Assembly: GCF_017832355.1 (NCBI RefSeq)
Contig: NZ_JAFIBY010000004.1
Coordinates: 393,306-457,305, forward strand
DNA length: 64,000 nt
Direction: 5' to 3'
DNA from: Serratia sp. PL17
GTDB taxonomy: Bacteria; Pseudomonadota; Gammaproteobacteria; Enterobacterales; Enterobacteriaceae
The position numbers and the translations under genes were made by a program. Position 1 is the first letter of the stretch; each line of letters starts with the position of its first letter. This document shows positions 26,767 to 36,352 of the stretch, piece by piece. The notes beneath the pieces are model-generated. The model was not told where the DNA came from. It worked only from the letters and a program-made list of their open reading frames with translations, and made no database searches.

Positions 26767-27990
26767 TTACTCTCCCGCAGACTTTACGCTGATGCGATGC
26801 TGGCGCCACAGCCAGCCGCTGATGCCACCCAGCAGAACCGCCATCGTCAGAGCCGCCGCGATCAGCTGCGACTCACCATAAAACTTTGCTACTACCGGAA
26901 CCATCAGTGCGCTAAGACCGTAACCCAACGTATGACTGGTCGCGATCGCGCCAGATCCTTTGCCGGTGGATAATTTGTCGTTCAACATCAACTGATAACC
27001 CGGCGTTGCCATCGCTGCACCAAAAGAGGCCAGCGCGCAGCCGGTGTAAAATAGTGCCAAGGGTTGAGCACACATCAAGCCCAATCCCACCACCATCAAT
27101 ACTGCCGCAATCAGCAGTAGCTGCGGTGCGCTAAAGCGTTGTGGACGCACCACCAAGAACTGCGCCAACAACGTACAGGCTGCCGCTACGCTCAGCAATA
27201 CCGCCACATGATGGCTGACGGTCGTGGCGGAGTGGCTAAACAGACGCGTCAAATGCGGTGCAAGCCCCAATTGCATCAGGCTAACCGACGCGGCCAACAA
27301 CAACGCGCACAGTAAATAAGGTGCCATATTGAGACGCAGCCGATTTTGCTGATGCGCAACCGGCGGCAACGGAGGATCGTTTTGCTGGCGACACACCACC
27401 AGCAAGGCGATTAAGGGGGCAATCGCCATCAGCCACAGCGGCGCCATAGGATGAATCGACAGCGCCAATGCCGCGCACAATGGTCCAAGCAGTCTCCCAC
27501 AACTCAGGCCAGAACTGATGGTCGCCAGCGCCGACATGCGCTGTTCATAACCTGCACGCTGCAAAGCCCAGGTCTGGCTGGCAGGCACCATGCCGGATAC
27601 CGTCAGCCCATAGATAATCCGCGCCACGATTAGTCCACCTAGCCCCACCATCGGTGAAAGCCAACCGGCAGACAACCCCCAAACGGCCAATGCCAGTAAA
27701 GCGAAACTGAACAAATACCCTGCTAATGCCATGGTTACCACAAACTTGCAGCCCCGTATTTCAGACTGCCGACCCCACCACGGCGAACCAACCAGAAACA
27801 GCATTGAGCCGAGCGTCAATAGCCCGGCCCAGACTGAAAGCGACAATTGAGTCATGCTCACCAACACCGGCAATGCCACCAGCAGGCCGTTTTGCCCGAT
27901 GCCCAACAGCCCGGCACACAGCGCCAAAGGCCAATTGGAAGGAGACGTATTCCCAATTGTCGGTGATTTAGGGGGAGAGTAAATAGGCAT
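26767..27990 (-). CDS. MFS transporter, ShiF-like, probable aerobactin exporter
   Basis: This is a 12-segment major facilitator protein of about 407 residues. In Shigella and E. coli the MFS gene shiF is divergent from iucA in exactly this place, and such transporters are thought to export aerobactin. I recognise ShiF by position more than by sequence. The frame opens one codon earlier at TTG. No strong Shine-Dalgarno is visible. It shares the iron-regulated divergent promoter region with iucA. Confidence 0.85.
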   Translation of the reverse strand: MPIYSPPKSPTIGNTSPSNWPLALCAGLLGIGQNGLLVALPVLVSMTQLSLSVWAGLLTLGSMLFLVGSPWWGRQSEIRGCKFVVTMALAGYLFSFALLALAVWGLSAGWLSPMVGLGGLIVARIIYGLTVSGMVPASQTWALQRAGYEQRMSALATISSGLSCGRLLGPLCAALALSIHPMAPLWLMAIAPLIALLVVCRQQNDPPLPPVAHQQNRLRLNMAPYLLCALLLAASVSLMQLGLAPHLTRLFSHSATTVSHHVAVLLSVAAACTLLAQFLVVRPQRFSAPQLLLIAAVLMVVGLGLMCAQPLALFYTGCALASFGAAMATPGYQLMLNDKLSTGKGSGAIATSHTLGYGLSALMVPVVAKFYGESQLIAAALTMAVLLGGISGWLWRQHRISVKSAGE

Positions 27991-28082
27991 CAAACGTAAA
28001 TTTACCGTTAATAAAATTATAAGGTTATGTTCAATTCATTGAAAAATTGTATCATAGGACGATTGATAACAATAAATATTAT

Positions 28083-28102
28083 TGATATAAGAATCATTCT
28101 CA
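28083..28102. promoter_or_regulatory. Fur-type iron box before iucA
   Basis: TGATATAAGAATCATTCTC matches 12 of 19 positions of the Fur consensus GATAATGATAATCATTATC, with the right half nearly perfect. It lies 27 bases before the iucA start in the divergent region shared with the ShiF-like gene. Aerobactin operons are known Fur targets. Confidence 0.75.
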
Positions 28103-28128
28103 ATTGATTCAAACAGTGAAATGGGATC

Positions 28129-29874
28129 ATGACAATCCAGTTTGAAACCGCGACGACCGACGTGGCTGCACAATGTTTTCTCAACGCATTGATGCGTGAA
28201 ACTCGGGACTGGCAAATCGTTCCGCCAGCCAGCCACCAACAGTATCCACAACTCCACATTCCACTTTCGTCTTCTCAGGCTATTCGCATCGCGTTACGCC
28301 ATACCTCCCCCACTCAGCATCACCAATATCTGTTCCCGGCACGTCTGCATCAGCAGGACGATGGGGCTGGCGTGGCGCTGAGCATGGAGCAACTGGTCAC
28401 TCTGTTGCTGGAGAAACCGGCGGTGAAAGGTGAATTGTCGGATGACGTGGTAGCCCGCTTCCGCCAGCGTGTGCTGGAAAGTCATGAGAATACCCAACAG
28501 GCGATCACTGTTCGCCTGGACTGGCCTGCGCTGCGCGACAAGCCATTGAATTTTGCCCAAGCGGAACAGGGCCTGCTGGTCGGCCACGCCTTCCACCCGG
28601 CACCAAAATCCCACGAGCCATTCAATGAGCAGCAGGCGCGCCGCTATCTGCCAGACTTTGGTGCCCGTTTCCCGCTACGTTGGTTTGCTGTCGATAAACG
28701 CCACCTGTGCGGTGATAGTCTTAATCTGACACTGCAACAACGCCTGCAGCGTTTTGCTGCCGAAAGTGCCCCACAGTTGCTGGCGCACTTTACCGATGAC
28801 GTCTGGTTGTTGCCGATGCATCCGTGGCAAGCCGACCATTTGCTGACGCAAGTCTGGTGCCAGGATCTGGTGACTCAGGGGCTGCTGCGCGATCTGGGCG
28901 AAGCCGGTGAACGCTGGTTACCAACCAGTTCCTCGCGCTCGCTGTACAGCGCCAGCAACCGCGACATGATCAAGTTCTCCCTCAGCGTACGCCTGACCAA
29001 CTCGGTGCGAACCCTGTCGGTAAAAGAAGTGAAACGCGGCATCCGTTTGGCCCGTTTGGCACAAACGCCACGTTGGCAGCAATTGCAGGCACGTTACCCA
29101 ACCTTCCGTGTGATGCAGGAAGACGGCTGGGCCGGTCTGCGCTCTGCGGACGGGACGATTCAGGAAGAAAGCCTGATGGCACTGCGCGATAATCTGCTGT
29201 TCGACCAACCAGAAAACCAGACCAATGTGCTGGTGACCTTGACCCAAGCGGCACCGGACGGCGGCGACAGCTTGCTGGCTGCGGCAGTGCGCCGTTTAGC
29301 CACTCGCCTGAACTTGCCACTACAGCAGGCCGCCCATACCTGGCTGGATGCTTACTGCCAACACGTCTTACTGCCGCTGTTCAGCACCGAAGCCGATTAC
29401 GGACTGGTGCTTTTGGCCCACCAGCAAAACATTTTGGTAGAGATGCAGCAGGACCTGCCGATCGGGATGCTGTACCGCGACTGTCAGGGCAGCGGCTTTA
29501 CCCGCGACGCTGGGCCGTGGTTGGAAGAGATTGGCGAGGCCGATGCGGAAAACCGCTTCAGCGAACAGCAGTTGCTGCGTTACTTCCCTTACTACCTCCT
29601 GGTGAACTCCAGCCTGGCGGTCACCGCTGCGCTGGCGGCGGCCGGTTTCGACAGTGAAGAACAGCTGATGGCCCGGGTGCGCGATGCACTGAGCGGCCTG
29701 CGGGCCAACGCCAAAAATACCCTGTGCCTTGACTACGTGCTCGACAGCAGCCATTGGAACTGCAAAGGCAATTTCTTCTGTTACCTGCACGACCATAACG
29801 AAAATACCATCGTCGATCCGGCGGTGATTTACTTCGACTTCGTCAACCCGCTGCGCCTGGGGGCTACCCAATGA
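28129..29874 (+). CDS. iucA: Aerobactin synthase subunit IucA (NIS synthetase)
   Basis: IucA joins one N6-acetyl-N6-hydroxylysine to citrate in aerobactin synthesis, independently of NRPSs. The 581-residue protein carries the IucA/IucC pattern: LPMHPWQADHLL, the ATP-binding TSSSRSLYS, and a FhuF-like C-terminal region with VLDSSHWNCKGNFFCYLHD. It is the first gene of iucABCD and overlaps iucB by 4 bases. Confidence 0.97.
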   Translation: MTIQFETATTDVAAQCFLNALMRETRDWQIVPPASHQQYPQLHIPLSSSQAIRIALRHTSPTQHHQYLFPARLHQQDDGAGVALSMEQLVTLLLEKPAVKGELSDDVVARFRQRVLESHENTQQAITVRLDWPALRDKPLNFAQAEQGLLVGHAFHPAPKSHEPFNEQQARRYLPDFGARFPLRWFAVDKRHLCGDSLNLTLQQRLQRFAAESAPQLLAHFTDDVWLLPMHPWQADHLLTQVWCQDLVTQGLLRDLGEAGERWLPTSSSRSLYSASNRDMIKFSLSVRLTNSVRTLSVKEVKRGIRLARLAQTPRWQQLQARYPTFRVMQEDGWAGLRSADGTIQEESLMALRDNLLFDQPENQTNVLVTLTQAAPDGGDSLLAAAVRRLATRLNLPLQQAAHTWLDAYCQHVLLPLFSTEADYGLVLLAHQQNILVEMQQDLPIGMLYRDCQGSGFTRDAGPWLEEIGEADAENRFSEQQLLRYFPYYLLVNSSLAVTAALAAAGFDSEEQLMARVRDALSGLRANAKNTLCLDYVLDSSHWNCKGNFFCYLHDHNENTIVDPAVIYFDFVNPLRLGATQ

Positions 29875-30821
29875 TGCCGCACGCCAAACTGATGCATGCC
29901 GGCAGCGGTTTTCGCTGCGAGCAGTTGGAAAAGGAGCTGCAACTCGGGCTGGGGCTGGACGGCAGTGCCGTGCTGCACTACCCGGGACCACTGCCGCAGG
30001 GCTGGTTAGTGCAGGCGCTGGACCAATTGCTGATCGCGGCCCCCCAACTTAGCGGTATTACCCTGCCCTACGCGCAATGGTGCGAAGAACCGCAGGCTCA
30101 GGCGCTATTTACCTTGGCAAGCAGTGATTACCTGGCTCGCGACACCTTTTATCAACTGCCATTATGGCTAGGTGCCGAACGCCACACTGCGTCAGGGAAG
30201 ATGCAGTATGACGCCGAACGTGGCCTGTGGTTCCCGCAACGCCCGGCACGGCCCAGCGGCGAGGTGTATCGCCGTTACGATCCGCAGTTGAAGAAAACGT
30301 TGAGCTTCCGCCTGCCAGAAGTGGAACGCGACGCCGAACAGTTCACCCGCTGGATGAACTCACCTCGCGTCGACGCATTTTGGGAAATGAGCGGCCCACT
30401 GGAAACCCAGGCTGCCTACCTGCAGCGTCAACTGGACTCCAGCTACTGTTACCCACTACTGGGTTGCTTTGACGATCGCCCATTCGGCTATTTCGAAGTC
30501 TATTGGGCGCCGGAGGACCGTATCGGGCGTCACTACCGCTGGCAGCCGTTCGACCGCGGGCTGCACATGCTGGTCGGTGAAGAAGACTGCCGCGGCGCGC
30601 AGTACATCCGCAGTTGGCTACGTGGTCTGACGCATTATCTCTACCTGGACGAGCCACGCACCACAAGGGTCGTTGCGGAGCCACGCGCGGATAACCAGCG
30701 CCTGTTCCGTCATCTGCCGGCCGCGGGTTACCACACCGTCAAAGAGTTTGATTTCCCGCATAAGCGTTCACGCTTGATCATAAATCAGCGTGATGAATTC
30801 TTTCGGGGGGGTTCAGTATGA
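29871..30821 (+). CDS. iucB: N6-hydroxylysine O-acetyltransferase IucB
   Basis: IucB acetylates the hydroxylamine of N6-hydroxylysine using acetyl-CoA. The 316-residue protein has the C-terminal GNAT-like region of siderophore acetyltransferases, with FTRWMNSPRVDAFWEMSGP, PFGYFEVYWAPED and DRGLHMLVGEED. Translation is coupled on both sides through ATGA overlaps with iucA and iucC. Confidence 0.96.
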   Translation: MMPHAKLMHAGSGFRCEQLEKELQLGLGLDGSAVLHYPGPLPQGWLVQALDQLLIAAPQLSGITLPYAQWCEEPQAQALFTLASSDYLARDTFYQLPLWLGAERHTASGKMQYDAERGLWFPQRPARPSGEVYRRYDPQLKKTLSFRLPEVERDAEQFTRWMNSPRVDAFWEMSGPLETQAAYLQRQLDSSYCYPLLGCFDDRPFGYFEVYWAPEDRIGRHYRWQPFDRGLHMLVGEEDCRGAQYIRSWLRGLTHYLYLDEPRTTRVVAEPRADNQRLFRHLPAAGYHTVKEFDFPHKRSRLIINQRDEFFRGGSV

Positions 30822-32566
30822 TCACCACAGATTATGTCGACTGGCAGCGCGTTAACCGCCAAATGATCGCCAAGATCCTTGCCGAGCTGGAATACGAGCG
30901 CACGCTGCATGCCAATCAGCACGACGGGCAATGGCACATCACGTTAGGCGACGCCCACTATAGCTTTAGCGCTGAACGCGGTATCTGGGGTTGGTTGCAT
31001 ATCGATCCGGCTACGCTGGTTTGCGATCAAACGCCGTTAGCTGCCGACCAGACGCTGCGTCAGTTAGCGCAGGTGCTGAAAATGGACGATGCGCAGATCG
31101 CCGAGCATTTGGAAGATCTGTACGCCACGCTGCGCGGCGATATGCAGTTACTCTCCGCCCGTCATGGCATGAGCGCACAGGATTTGATTGCGCTGGACGC
31201 CGATGCACTGCAATGTCTGCTGGCCGGGCATCCCAAGTTTGTGTTTAACAAAGGTCGCCGCGGCTGGGGGCTGACCGCCTTACAGCAGTATGCGCCCGAG
31301 TATCAGGGGCAGTTCCGCCTGCACTGGGTTGCAGCCAAGCGAGGTAGCTTCGTCTGGTGTGCTGATGAAGAGTATCCACTGGAAAATCTGCTTGGCAGTG
31401 CGATGGATTACGCTGAACGCCAGCGCTTTGACCGCCGTTGGCGCGAGCTGAGGCTGACCCATGATTGGATCCCGGTGCCGCTGCATCCGTGGCAGTGGCA
31501 GCAAAAGATTGCCCTGCACTTCCTGCCGCAGCTGGCCGAAGGCGAATTGGTGGAGCTGGGTGAATTCGGCGACCGCTATTTGGCACAACAATCGTTGCGT
31601 ACCCTGACCAACATCAGCCGCCGCTCCGCATTCGACATTAAGTTGCCGCTGACCATTTACAACACCTCGTGTTATCGCGGGATCCCGGGTAAATACATCA
31701 GCGCCGGACCCGCCGCCTCGCGCTGGTTACAGCAGATATTTACCGAAGACAGCACGCTGCAGGCCAGCGGCGCCGAGATCCTTGGCGAACCGGCGGCAGG
31801 CTATATGACACACCCAACCTACGCCTCTTTGGCCAAAGCCCCCTATCGGTATCAGGAAATGCTTGGGGTGATCTGGCGTGAGAACCCGTCTTGCTATCTG
31901 CAGGAAGGCGAACAAGCCATTTTGATGGCGACGCTGATGGAAACGGACAACCACGGCCAACCACTGATCGCCGCCTATATCGCCCGTTCTGGCCTGAGCG
32001 CCGAGGCTTGGTTGCAGCAAATGTTCAGTGTGACGGTGGTGCCTATGTATCACCTGATGTGCCGCTACGGCGTGGCGTTGATCGCCCACGGCCAGAATAT
32101 CACGCTGGTGATGAAGGACCATGTGCCGCAGCGCGTGCTGTTAAAAGACTTCCAGGGCGATATGCGCCTGGTGGATCAAGACTTCCCTGAAGCGGCATCG
32201 CTACCAAACGTCGTGAAGGATGTCACCGTACGTCTGTCTGCCGACTACCTGATCCATGACTTGCAAACCGGGCATTTCGTCACTGTGCTGCGTTTTATTT
32301 CGCCGCTGATGCAAGCCTGTGGGATCGGTGAAACCCGTTTCTATCAACTGCTGGCGCAGGTGTTGAACAGCTACATGGCTCAACACCCCGACATGGCAGA
32401 ACGCTTTGCTCTCTTTGATCTGTTTAAGCCACAAATCATTCGCGTGGTGCTTAACCCGGTGAAACTCACCTATTCAGAACAGGACGGTGGCAGCCGCATG
32501 TTGCCAAACTATCTGCAGGATCTGGATAACCCTCTTTACCTGGTCACCAAGGAGTTTGCCCAATGA
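30818..32566 (+). CDS. iucC: Aerobactin synthase subunit IucC (NIS synthetase)
   Basis: IucC adds the second acetyl-hydroxylysine to the IucA product, completing aerobactin. The 582-residue protein shares the NIS synthetase core with IucA: PLHPWQWQQKI, the SAFDIKLPLTIYNTSCYRG nucleotide-binding stretch, and GVALIAHGQNITLVMKD. It overlaps iucD by 4 bases. Confidence 0.97.
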   Translation: MITTDYVDWQRVNRQMIAKILAELEYERTLHANQHDGQWHITLGDAHYSFSAERGIWGWLHIDPATLVCDQTPLAADQTLRQLAQVLKMDDAQIAEHLEDLYATLRGDMQLLSARHGMSAQDLIALDADALQCLLAGHPKFVFNKGRRGWGLTALQQYAPEYQGQFRLHWVAAKRGSFVWCADEEYPLENLLGSAMDYAERQRFDRRWRELRLTHDWIPVPLHPWQWQQKIALHFLPQLAEGELVELGEFGDRYLAQQSLRTLTNISRRSAFDIKLPLTIYNTSCYRGIPGKYISAGPAASRWLQQIFTEDSTLQASGAEILGEPAAGYMTHPTYASLAKAPYRYQEMLGVIWRENPSCYLQEGEQAILMATLMETDNHGQPLIAAYIARSGLSAEAWLQQMFSVTVVPMYHLMCRYGVALIAHGQNITLVMKDHVPQRVLLKDFQGDMRLVDQDFPEAASLPNVVKDVTVRLSADYLIHDLQTGHFVTVLRFISPLMQACGIGETRFYQLLAQVLNSYMAQHPDMAERFALFDLFKPQIIRVVLNPVKLTYSEQDGGSRMLPNYLQDLDNPLYLVTKEFAQ

Positions 32567-33891
32567 ATCAGCCCCTGGATTTCATCGGCATTGGCATCGG
32601 CCCGTTCAACCTCAGCATTGCCGCGCTCGGCAGTGAAGTCGCCGGTTTTAACGCTAAGTTCCTCGAGCGTAAACCTCATTTTTCCTGGCATCCCGGCATG
32701 ATGGTGCCTGATTGCCATATGCAGACCAGTTTCCTGAAAGACCTGGTCAGTGCAGTATCGCCGACCAACCCCTACAGCTTTATTAACTATCTGGTAAAGC
32801 GGAAGAAATTTTACCGTTTCCTGACCACCGAGATGCGCACGGTGTCGCGTGAAGAGTTCGCCGACTACCTGGACTGGGCCGCCAATGGTTTAAAGTCGCT
32901 CGAGTTCAGCCAAGACATTCAAAGCGTGGACTTTGACGACCAGCAGCGCCAATTTGTCGTCACCACCCAACGTGCAACCTATCGGGCACGCCACGTCTGT
33001 CTGGGCATCGGCAAACGCATCAAGCTGCCGGACTGTGTCACCGAACAAAACGACCGCTGCTTCCACGCCAGTGAGATGACGTTGCGCAATCCAGACTTGA
33101 CCGGCAAGCGTGTCACCATCGTCGGCGGTGGCCAGAGCGGTGCGGATCTGTTCCTCAATATTTTTCGCGCCGAGTGGGGCCAGCCAGCCCAGTTGAACTG
33201 GATCTCACGCCGCAACAACTATAACGCTTTGGACGAAGCCGCCTTCGCCAACGAGTACTTCACCCCAGACTACGTTGACGGCTTCTACGGCCTAAACGAC
33301 AGCGCCAAGCAACGCATGCTGACCGAGCAGAAGATGACCTCTGACGGCATCACCAGCGACTCGCTATTAGCGATTTACCGTGCGATGTATCACCAGTTTG
33401 AAGTGCTGCGTGAAAAACCTTGGGCACATCTTTTGCCAAGCCGCTCTCTGGCAGCGATACAGGCCGCAGGCAACGGCTGGCAGTTGGTCATGCATCACCA
33501 TCTCGATCAGGGCCGGGAAACCTTCGATACCGACGTGGTGATCTTCGCCACCGGCTACCAGCAGGATCGCCCTGCGTTCCTTGAACCGCTGGCAAACCGC
33601 CTACTGACCACCGCCGATGACCAGTACTCTGTGGCCCCCGACTTCAGCCTGGAGTGGGAAGGCCCCAAGGAAAACTGCCTGTTTGCCGTTAACGCCGGTA
33701 TGCACAGTCACGGCATCGCCGAACCCCAGCTCAGCCTGATGGCCTGGCGATCGGCTCGTATTCTCAACCGGGCTTTAGGACGCGACCAGTTCGATTTAAC
33801 GTCCACCCCGGCTGTGATCCAATGGCGCAGTCGGCAGCCGGGCACATCAGCCCGCGCCGATCACGTCATGCTCAATTACACCGAGTTTTAA
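32563..33891 (+). CDS. iucD: L-lysine N6-monooxygenase IucD
   Basis: IucD hydroxylates lysine at N6 with FAD, NADPH and O2, the first step of aerobactin synthesis. The 442-residue protein has the FAD motif GIGIGPFNLS (about residues 9-18), the NADPH motif VGGGQSGAD and the C-terminal ATGYQQDRP. It is the last gene before a palindromic repeat that separates it from iutA. Confidence 0.97.
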   Translation: MNQPLDFIGIGIGPFNLSIAALGSEVAGFNAKFLERKPHFSWHPGMMVPDCHMQTSFLKDLVSAVSPTNPYSFINYLVKRKKFYRFLTTEMRTVSREEFADYLDWAANGLKSLEFSQDIQSVDFDDQQRQFVVTTQRATYRARHVCLGIGKRIKLPDCVTEQNDRCFHASEMTLRNPDLTGKRVTIVGGGQSGADLFLNIFRAEWGQPAQLNWISRRNNYNALDEAAFANEYFTPDYVDGFYGLNDSAKQRMLTEQKMTSDGITSDSLLAIYRAMYHQFEVLREKPWAHLLPSRSLAAIQAAGNGWQLVMHHHLDQGRETFDTDVVIFATGYQQDRPAFLEPLANRLLTTADDQYSVAPDFSLEWEGPKENCLFAVNAGMHSHGIAEPQLSLMAWRSARILNRALGRDQFDLTSTPAVIQWRSRQPGTSARADHVMLNYTEF

Positions 33892-33894
33892 CTC

Positions 33895-34020
33895 TACCTT
33901 ATAGCTTTCAAGTTGCAGCCAGGCGACCAGCTCACTCATCCCCAGGCGCTTACTAAAGGTAAGTAACTGGGGTGAGTGAGTCCAGGTAACAACGCAGCAG
34001 CTTGAAAGATGACGGGTATA
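33895..34020. repeat. Palindromic repeat family, copy C
   Basis: The ends AGCTTTCAAGTTGCAGCC and CAGCAGCTTGAAAGATGAC are inverted copies, and the centre has the pair CTCACTCATCCCCAG and CTGGGGTGAGTGAG. It fills most of the 161-base gap between iucD and iutA. In mRNA it would fold into a long hairpin, and could therefore shape iutA expression relative to the synthesis genes. Confidence 0.8.
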
Positions 34021-34052
34021 CACACCAATACGGGAAACACAGGTCCATAACG

Positions 34053-36290
34053 ATGAAACGCAAACACCTCTGGGTATTAAATCCTTGCCTGCTGGCGATG
34101 CTCGCACCCGCGGCGGCTTGGGCAGAAGAACAAAAAAACGAAGAGCAAATGGTTGTCTCAGCCAGCCGTTCCCACCGTACGGTGGCAGAAATGGCACAAA
34201 CCACCTGGGTGATTGAAAGTCAGGAAATTGAGCAGCAGGTTCAGGGTGGCAAAGAGATCAAGGACATGCTGGCACAGTTGATCCCTGGCATGGACGTTAG
34301 CGGCCAGGGGCGCACCAACTACGGCATGAACCTGCGCGGTCGTTCAATGATGGTGATGATCGACGGCGTGCGTTTGAACTCTTCACGCAGCGACAGCCGC
34401 CAGTTGGATTCGATCGACCCGTTCAATATCGACCACATTGAAGTCATCTCCGGTGCCACCTCGCTCTACGGCGGCGGCAGTACCGGTGGTCTGATCAACA
34501 TCGTCACAAAAAAAGGCCAGAAAGAGCAGCAGGTCGAACTGCAAATCGGCGGCAAAACCGGCTTTGGCGGCCATACTGACCACGACGAGAACGTAGCGGC
34601 GGCCGTCAGCGGCGGCAATGATAATGCCTCGGGCCGTCTGTCGGTTTCTTATCAGCGCTATGGCGGTTGGTACGATGGTAAGGGCAATGAAGTCCTGATC
34701 GACAATACCCAGACTGGCCTGCAGTATTCTGACCGTCTCGACGTGATGGGTACCGGCACCATTAATATCGACGACCACCAGCAGTTGCAGCTGACCACTC
34801 AGTATTACAAAAGCCAGTCCGACGGCGACCACGGCCTGTTCCTTGGAGAAAATTTCGCGGCGGTAACCGGCAACGCCAAGGCGTACAACAGCGGTAACCT
34901 CAATTCAGATCGTATTCCGGGTACCGAACGTCATCTGATCAACCTGCAGTACTCCAATACCGACTTCCTCGGGCAGGATCTGGTTGCGCAGGTCTATTAC
35001 CGCGATGAGTCACTGACTTTCTACCCGTTCCCGACGCTGGCGGGCAAAGCACCAAACTATTACGTCAGCAGCATTGGGGCTTCACAGCAGAAGACCGACT
35101 TTTACGGCGGCAAGCTGACGCTGAACAGTAAGCCAATCGACGACCTGACGTTGACCTACGGCATCGACGCCGAGCATGAGACGTTCAACTCCAACCAGCA
35201 GTTCTTCAATCTGGCAAAAGCGCAGCAGTCCGGCGGTATGGATCTGCAAAATGCTTATAACACCGGGCGTTATCCTGGCTACAGCACCACCAACCTGGCT
35301 TCATTCCTGCAGGCCAGCTACGACATCAACCCAATCTTTACGCTGAGCGGCGGCGTCCGTTATCAGTACACCGAAAACAAGATTGATGACTTTGTCGGTT
35401 ATAGCCAACAGCAGGCCATCGCCACCGGCGGTGCGACCTCCGCGGACGCGATCCCTGGAGGGAAAACTGACTATAACAACGCCCTGTTCAACGCCGGCCT
35501 GTTGGCACATCTGACCGAACGCCAACAAACCTGGGTCAACTTCTCACAGGGTTACGAGATCCCGGATCCGGGCAAATATTACGGCAACGGCACTTATTCA
35601 CTGAACAAGGGCCACTATCAGTTGAACAAAAGCGTCAACGTGGGTGATTCCAAGCTGGAAGGCATCAAGGTTAACTCCTATGAGCTTGGCTGGCGCTATA
35701 CCGGTGATAACCTGCGCACGCAGATCGCCGGCTACTATTCCCTGTCCGATAAGAGCATTTCGATCAACAAGACCGACATGACGATTAACGTCAACTCGGA
35801 CAAACGCCGTATCTACGGGGTGGAAGGCGCGGTCGATTACTTCTTCGAAGACAGCGACTGGAGTGCCGGTACCAACTTCAACGTCATTCGCTCTGAGACC
35901 AAGGTCAACGGCGAATGGAAAAAGTTGGTGGTGGATACCGCCAGCCCATCGAAAGTGACCGCCTATGTCGGCTGGGCGCCGGGCGATTGGAACCTGCGTC
36001 TGCAATCACAACAGACCTTTGACGTGTCGGATGACGGTGATTACACCAAAGCCAGCTCCACCCAGGGCCGCAAAATTGATGGCTACAACACCATCGACTT
36101 CCTCGGTAGCTATGCCCTGCCGGTGGGTAAACTCAGTTTCAGCGTAGAGAATCTGCTGGACAGGGAGTACACCACGGTATGGGGCCAACGTGCACCTATC
36201 CTTTATAGCCCAACCTACGGCTCACCAGAGCTGTACAGCTATAAAGGCCGCGGTCGCACCTTTGGTCTGAACTACTCCGTCCTGTTCTGA
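34053..36290 (+). CDS. iutA: Ferric aerobactin outer-membrane receptor IutA
   Basis: IutA is a TonB-dependent 22-strand barrel importing ferric aerobactin. The 745-residue precursor has a signal peptide ending in AWA (about residue 26), a TonB box EEQMVVSAS, the plug domain (GKEIKDMLAQLIPGMDVSGQ), and a C-terminal Tyr/Phe-rich strand ending in VLF. I chose the ATG of MKRKHLWVL; the frame is open for 17 more codons, through the end of the repeat. Confidence 0.96.
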   Translation: MKRKHLWVLNPCLLAMLAPAAAWAEEQKNEEQMVVSASRSHRTVAEMAQTTWVIESQEIEQQVQGGKEIKDMLAQLIPGMDVSGQGRTNYGMNLRGRSMMVMIDGVRLNSSRSDSRQLDSIDPFNIDHIEVISGATSLYGGGSTGGLINIVTKKGQKEQQVELQIGGKTGFGGHTDHDENVAAAVSGGNDNASGRLSVSYQRYGGWYDGKGNEVLIDNTQTGLQYSDRLDVMGTGTINIDDHQQLQLTTQYYKSQSDGDHGLFLGENFAAVTGNAKAYNSGNLNSDRIPGTERHLINLQYSNTDFLGQDLVAQVYYRDESLTFYPFPTLAGKAPNYYVSSIGASQQKTDFYGGKLTLNSKPIDDLTLTYGIDAEHETFNSNQQFFNLAKAQQSGGMDLQNAYNTGRYPGYSTTNLASFLQASYDINPIFTLSGGVRYQYTENKIDDFVGYSQQQAIATGGATSADAIPGGKTDYNNALFNAGLLAHLTERQQTWVNFSQGYEIPDPGKYYGNGTYSLNKGHYQLNKSVNVGDSKLEGIKVNSYELGWRYTGDNLRTQIAGYYSLSDKSISINKTDMTINVNSDKRRIYGVEGAVDYFFEDSDWSAGTNFNVIRSETKVNGEWKKLVVDTASPSKVTAYVGWAPGDWNLRLQSQQTFDVSDDGDYTKASSTQGRKIDGYNTIDFLGSYALPVGKLSFSVENLLDREYTTVWGQRAPILYSPTYGSPELYSYKGRGRTFGLNYSVLF

Positions 36291-36327
36291 TTTCTGCCCG
36301 AGCGCAATCCTGCGCTCGAACAAAACG

Positions 36328-36352
36328 AAAAGGGCCGACACGGCCCTTTTTT
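36328..36352. terminator. Bidirectional terminator between iutA and allantoinase
   Basis: AAAAGGGCCG and CGGCCCTTTTTT form a short stem with A residues on one side and T residues on the other. It can therefore terminate both the plus-strand iutA transcript and the minus-strand allantoinase gene, which ends here. Confidence 0.85.
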
